Assembly (NCBI GenBank): GCA_005889495.1
Contig: VBHA01000072.1
Span: 1 to 51,601, forward strand
Direction: 5' to 3'
Source: Chloroflexota bacterium
GTDB lineage: Bacteria; Chloroflexota; Dormibacteria; Dormibacterales; Dormibacteraceae
DNA length: 51,601 nucleotides
Made by a program: the position numbers and the translations under genes. Within the stretch, counting starts at the first letter, position 1, and each line of letters starts with the position of its first letter. The notes under the pieces are model-generated. The model was not told where the DNA came from. It saw only the letters and a program-made list of their open reading frames with translations, and searched no databases. Below, one piece after another: positions 48,176-51,601 of this stretch.

Positions 48176-50079
48176 ACCGTGACCGGCGCCAGTTCTCCCG
48201 CCGGGAACGGCACCCAGGGCGACTCCCTGTCCTGGCGGATCGCGGTCACTTTCAGGACGCGGAAGGTTTCCGCGGATTTGCCTTTGAGCTGCATCCCAGG
48301 CAGCTCGTCGACGGCGATGTAGTCCGAGCACGCCTCGTAGGTTGTCCAGCCGATCAGGAGAGTGAACGGCGTCGCCGCGCCGCAGAAGCGCGCCGCCGTG
48401 TTGATGGTGTCGCCCAGCGCCGTGTACTGCAGGCGTTCCCTGCTCCCCATGTTGCCAACGACCGCGGGGCCGGTGTTGATCCCGACGCCCCAGCTGATCG
48501 AGGGTAGGCCGCGCGCCGCGAGCCGCGCCTGGAGCGCCGGCGCGTTGTGGATCAGGTCGTACGCGCAGCGGATGGCAAGGAGAGCGTGGTCAGGCTGCGC
48601 CAGCGGCGCATTCCATAGAGCCATGATCTCGTCGCCGACGTACTTGTCGATCAGCCCGTCCCACTTCAGGATCAGACTGCTCATCTCGTCGAGGTAGTCC
48701 TGGACCACGGCCATCACATCGTCGGCCCGCATCGCCTCGGACATCGCGGTGAATCCCCGGATGTCCACGAACAGGACGGTGAGGTCCCGCCTCTCGCCTT
48801 TCGAGATCAACTCCTCGACCGAACGTGTCGCCGCCAGCTGGCGGGCGACGCGCGGATCGATGTAATGGCCGAAGATGCGCTCGACCTTACGACGCTCGCG
48901 CTCCTCGAGCACGTAGCGGGCGCCCAGCGAGAAGGTCGCGCCGAGGACGATCGCGATCGGCGCGTACAGCGGGTCGGCCAGGAAGTCGAGGCGTCCCAGC
49001 CCATAGACCCCGACGTAATAGGCGCCCAGGAGGCCGGCCGCCACCAGGACCGCAAAGCGGAATGAGAGCACGTACACGAGCAGGCCGACGACGAGGGCCA
49101 GGAGCAGCGCGTTGAAGAAGATCGACGTGCTTGGCTGCGTGCGGAGGTAGCGGTCCTGGAGGATCGTGCTCACCGCGTCGGCCTGGATGCGGTAGCCGTA
49201 GTTCTGGTTGTCGAGCATGCAGCGCGGCCGGCCTTTCGGACAGAAGCTGCCGCCGGCGTGCGAAAACGCGACCGGCTGCGAGTAGACATCACCCGCGTCG
49301 ATGACCTTCGCCCCGACCACGACGATGTGGTTCGTGATCAGCTCGGGGTGCGGGCAGGCCCCCTGGAAGATCTGGCCGTAAGTGCACGTCGGGCCGGTGC
49401 CGCGGGTGAAGTTGATGAGCATCTGCCCGTTGACGAGTGGGATCGAGTGCGGGCCGAACTGGACCTGCGACCCTTTCGCCACCAGGGCGTCGTCGATGCC
49501 CTCGGAGATGCGGAGCGCCTGGAGGAACGCAGGCTCGCGGCTCTCGTTCGCGCCGCACGTCTGCGGGGTCGTGAGGGACACACCGCGCACCGCGTTGGCG
49601 GCGTCGGGGGTGCTGAAGGTCCGCTCGCCGACGAGCTCTCCGACCTGGAATGGCTGCTGGGGCGGCTGGTCGGCCGTACAGACCAGGACGATCTTGGCGG
49701 CAGCCGACTTCAAGGCGTCGATCAGCGGCTGGTTCGTGTCCGCATGCGTCTCGGGGTCGGGAGGCGTCTGGACTGTGAGAGGAACGTCGAAGAGGATGGC
49801 GCTGGGATGCAGGCTCATCAGGTAGTTGATGACCTGGGCGTGGTAGGCGTTGGAGATGAGCGGATACCCGCCCAGGTTGTTGGCTGAGGTCTGGTCGATC
49901 GCGACCAGCGTGATCCGCGGATCCGGGGCTGGCGCCGGGAACAGCTGATCCTGCCCCGCGTCGAATGTCCCGGCCGTGACGGCGGTTTGAGCTAGGGCGA
50001 TGACCATCAGCCCCGCGAGCAAACCTGCCAGCGCGAAACGCCAGGCGAGGCGCCAGTCGCCTACCCGGTCCCTGACCAT
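48172..50079 (-). CDS. CHASE2-domain class III adenylate/guanylate cyclase, second copy
   Basis: A 635-residue paralogue of the protein at 35871-37898. One N-terminal membrane segment, a CHASE2 domain (ITLVAIDQTSANNLGGYPLISN to TNHIVVVGAKVIDAGD) and three membrane segments precede a class III catalytic domain with metal Asp439 (VDIRGF) and Asp483 (VGDEIMALWN), 44 residues apart, and NTAAR. Catalytic residues are intact. The sensor domains are diverged, so the two probably respond to different signals. ATG 50079 lies nine bases after TACGAT. It is followed by the sirtuin gene with a four-base overlap. Confidence 0.9.
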   Translation of the reverse strand: MVRDRVGDWRLAWRFALAGLLAGLMVIALAQTAVTAGTFDAGQDQLFPAPAPDPRITLVAIDQTSANNLGGYPLISNAYHAQVINYLMSLHPSAILFDVPLTVQTPPDPETHADTNQPLIDALKSAAAKIVLVCTADQPPQQPFQVGELVGERTFSTPDAANAVRGVSLTTPQTCGANESREPAFLQALRISEGIDDALVAKGSQVQFGPHSIPLVNGQMLINFTRGTGPTCTYGQIFQGACPHPELITNHIVVVGAKVIDAGDVYSQPVAFSHAGGSFCPKGRPRCMLDNQNYGYRIQADAVSTILQDRYLRTQPSTSIFFNALLLALVVGLLVYVLSFRFAVLVAAGLLGAYYVGVYGLGRLDFLADPLYAPIAIVLGATFSLGARYVLEERERRKVERIFGHYIDPRVARQLAATRSVEELISKGERRDLTVLFVDIRGFTAMSEAMRADDVMAVVQDYLDEMSSLILKWDGLIDKYVGDEIMALWNAPLAQPDHALLAIRCAYDLIHNAPALQARLAARGLPSISWGVGINTGPAVVGNMGSRERLQYTALGDTINTAARFCGAATPFTLLIGWTTYEACSDYIAVDELPGMQLKGKSAETFRVLKVTAIRQDRESPWVPFPAGELAPVTV

Positions 50080-50087
50080 GTCGCGGG

Positions 50088-50094
50088 TATCGTA
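50088..50094. promoter_or_regulatory. Symmetric bidirectional -10 element (CHASE2-cyclase 2 / MFS)
   Basis: TATCGTA supplies TATCGT on the plus strand, seven bases before ATG 50101, and TACGAT on the minus strand, nine bases before ATG 50079. Twenty-one bases separate the two start codons. Confidence 0.65.
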
Positions 50095-50100
50095 GAGACG

Positions 50101-51333
50101 ATGTCCCAGCCGGTCGCTGAATCGCGCCGCATGATCTCCCTCTACCTGGCCGCCGCGGCCGTTTTCGCGACCATCGCGGCGCGAGGGTTGACGGTCCCGC
50201 TGTACGCGCACGACCTCGGCGCGAGCCGGTTCACCGTGGGCGCGCTGTTCTCGGTGGCAACGATCGCGGCGGCGCTGCTGTCGCTTCCGTCCGGCGTGCT
50301 CGTCGACCGCTTCGGCGCCCGCACCCTGCTTGCGATCTCCCTGGTCCTGACCGCGGTGTCGCAGGTGGCCACAGCCCTGACGCCGACCGTCGCGCCCCTG
50401 TTCATCTGGCAGATCGTCGGAGGGCTTGCCGCCGGAATCCAGCAGTCGGCGATCTTCAGCGCCGTCACCGAGTCGGTGCCGAGAGCGAGGCTCGGCCGCG
50501 CGATGGGCTGGCTGACCTTCTCCATGCAGGCCGGCTTCTTTGTCGGTCCCTCGATCGCCGGCGTTGCGCTCAGGTGGATCGACCTGCGGACCGACATCGC
50601 GGTCACGACGCTCTTCCTTTTGCTCACGATCCCCGGCGCGATCGCGGCCAGCAACACGACGCAGCGCTCAGGCGCCGGGCTGACCCTGCGCGAGCCGCTT
50701 CGCGCGCTGGCCGCGCAGCGGGCGTTCATCCCGGTGACAGTCGGCCTGATCGCGATGACGCTCACATGGGGGACGATCGGCGCCTTCCTGCCCGTGTTCG
50801 GGCGAGAGGTGCTGCAGCTCCCCAACTCCCAGGTCGGTTACCTGCTGGCGCTGCAGGCGATCGTGAACGGCGTCTCGCGCGTGCCGGCCGGACGCCTGGT
50901 CGATCGCCTGCACCAGCGGTGGCCCGTCGTGTTCGCCGGCGCGGTCGGCTGGTCGGCCGTGATGGTCGTCTTGGGGCACCTGAGCGGGTTTGTCGGGCCG
51001 GCGATCGTGCTGGCGCTCGGCACGCCGTTCATGGCCGCCGCGTTCGTGGCGATGGGCGTGGTGTTCGCCGACCTCTCGACCGCCTCCACGCGGGGCGTGA
51101 CGATGGGGATGTACGGCAGCATCCTTTTCCTGGGCCTGTCCGCCGGCCCGCTGATCTTCGGTCCGGTCGTCCAGGGCTACGGCTACGCCGCCGGTTTCAC
51201 GGCCTCCGGGCTGGTGACCGTTCTCCTGGTGGTGGTGATGGCGGTGCTGCAGCGCGACCAGGTGCGCCGGCGTAGCGCTCGAGAACCTCTCGGTGACTCG
51301 GAAACGCGATCGGCGGCAACGCGGCAGGCGTAA
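50101..51333 (+). CDS. Major facilitator superfamily transporter
   Basis: A 410-residue membrane transporter with about twelve hydrophobic segments. Seen: the loop 2-3 motif GVLVDRFGARTLL in the first half and its echo RVPAGRLVDRLHQRWPVVF in the second, which are MFS signature loops. Substrate unknown; drug-efflux or sugar-type members share this pattern. The C-terminal tail (after about residue 388) is soluble, charged and overlaps the converging NUDIX gene over 137 bases, so it may be an extension of low importance. Confidence 0.88.
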   Translation: MSQPVAESRRMISLYLAAAAVFATIAARGLTVPLYAHDLGASRFTVGALFSVATIAAALLSLPSGVLVDRFGARTLLAISLVLTAVSQVATALTPTVAPLFIWQIVGGLAAGIQQSAIFSAVTESVPRARLGRAMGWLTFSMQAGFFVGPSIAGVALRWIDLRTDIAVTTLFLLLTIPGAIAASNTTQRSGAGLTLREPLRALAAQRAFIPVTVGLIAMTLTWGTIGAFLPVFGREVLQLPNSQVGYLLALQAIVNGVSRVPAGRLVDRLHQRWPVVFAGAVGWSAVMVVLGHLSGFVGPAIVLALGTPFMAAAFVAMGVVFADLSTASTRGVTMGMYGSILFLGLSAGPLIFGPVVQGYGYAAGFTASGLVTVLLVVVMAVLQRDQVRRRSAREPLGDSETRSAATRQA

Positions 51334-51601
51334 AGACCCCCAGCTCGAGCATCTCCGGACCCGGCGCGATCTTCGCCCCGCCGGCAAGCCGGCCCCGGTA
51401 GGCCACACCGATGATCGAAGTCGCGGTCGTCTTGGGCACGTGGTACAGGCCGAGCAGCTCGGTCAGCTCGACCGCCGCACCGATCTCTTCCATGCATTCC
51501 CGGACCGCCGCGCCCGCCGGCTCTTCGTCATGGTTGACAAAGCCCCCGGGGAGGCACCACAGGCCGCGGCCCGGCTCGATCGCGCGCCGCCCCAGGACGA
51601 T
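51197..51601 (-). CDS. NUDIX hydrolase, 5' truncated by the window edge
   Basis: The frame enters from the right edge; about 134 residues are visible. Seen: LWCLPGGFVNHDEEP and AVRECMEEIG, which together form the NUDIX box GX5EX7REUXEEXGU with all acidic metal ligands. A preceding IEPGRGLWC suggests the ADP-ribose/NADH pyrophosphatase-like group. Activity is cleavage of a nucleoside diphosphate linked to another moiety; substrate unknown. Its Pro/Ala-rich C-terminal tail overlaps the MFS gene by 137 bases. Confidence 0.85.
   Translation of the reverse strand: MVLGRRAIEPGRGLWCLPGGFVNHDEEPAGAAVRECMEEIGAAVELTELLGLYHVPKTTATSIIGVAYRGRLAGGAKIAPGPEMLELGVFTPAALPPIAFPSHREVLERYAGAPGRAAAPPSPPPGERSPARRP

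Overview
The window is a dense, high-GC stretch (about 60 protein genes, two tRNA genes, no gap over 300 bases) from a free-living aerobic bacterium. A full coenzyme F420 tail-assembly set beside an F420-dependent glucose-6-phosphate dehydrogenase, two CHASE2 adenylate cyclases, an archaeal-type ATP-dependent DNA ligase, a GH15 glucan hydrolase and very frequent GTG/TTG starts suggest an actinobacterial- or Chloroflexota-like soil lineage such as Dormibacterota. That assignment is inference. Several assembly-like defects suggest metagenomic origin.

Layout. 1-7.5 kb: 3' end of an acyl-CoA carboxylase carboxyltransferase, an aldo/keto reductase, a membrane sensor-like protein, an RraB-family protein, two nearly identical tRNA-Arg genes in inverted orientation flanking a lipoprotein gene, an N-acetylmuramoyl-alanine amidase, a second lipoprotein paralogue and a PlsC-like acyltransferase. 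7.5-15.1 kb: Xer-type recombinase, a cyclic-nucleotide-binding protein overlapping an Hsp70-like ATPase, a serine hydrolase, a PH-like membrane protein, a small conserved gene divergent from a SufR-like regulator, NAD(P)HX epimerase and an MBL exonuclease. 15-20 kb: two small Cys-rich proteins, DNA ligase, MBL hydrolase, a GT87 membrane protein and a broken clpP. 20-29.7 kb: O-methyltransferase, MoaE/MoaD, a SLOG protein, a broken pckA, a VWA protein, an amidase, an UPF0173 hydrolase, a GT87 protein and a LysR regulator. 29.7-43.4 kb: propionyl-CoA carboxylase beta, GH15, a YgjP-like protease, an alcohol dehydrogenase, DUF72, CHASE2-cyclase 1, a Ser/Thr kinase, DUF4870, small proteins, a radical SAM protein with an SOS-like box, Nth, YqeY and a Pro-rich membrane protein. 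43.4-51.6 kb: cofD-cofE-cofC-fgd operon, BirA, sirtuin, CHASE2-cyclase 2, an MFS transporter and a partial NUDIX hydrolase.

How the genes connect. Two membrane cyclases would make cAMP, and the cyclic-nucleotide-binding protein is the obvious receptor. Its gene overlaps an Hsp70-like ATPase that has no good start codon of its own, and a U UUU UUG heptamer in the overlap is correctly phased for -1 frameshifting into the ATPase frame. BirA would biotinylate the carboxylases whose carboxyltransferase subunits lie at both ends of the first 31 kb. Fgd would reduce F420 made by the cof genes.

The most general signal is regulatory. More than twenty start codons sit 6-11 nt after a TANNNT hexamer with no Shine-Dalgarno, which predicts widespread leaderless mRNAs. 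Four divergent gene pairs share a single symmetric 7-bp TANNNTA element that supplies the -10 hexamer to both genes.
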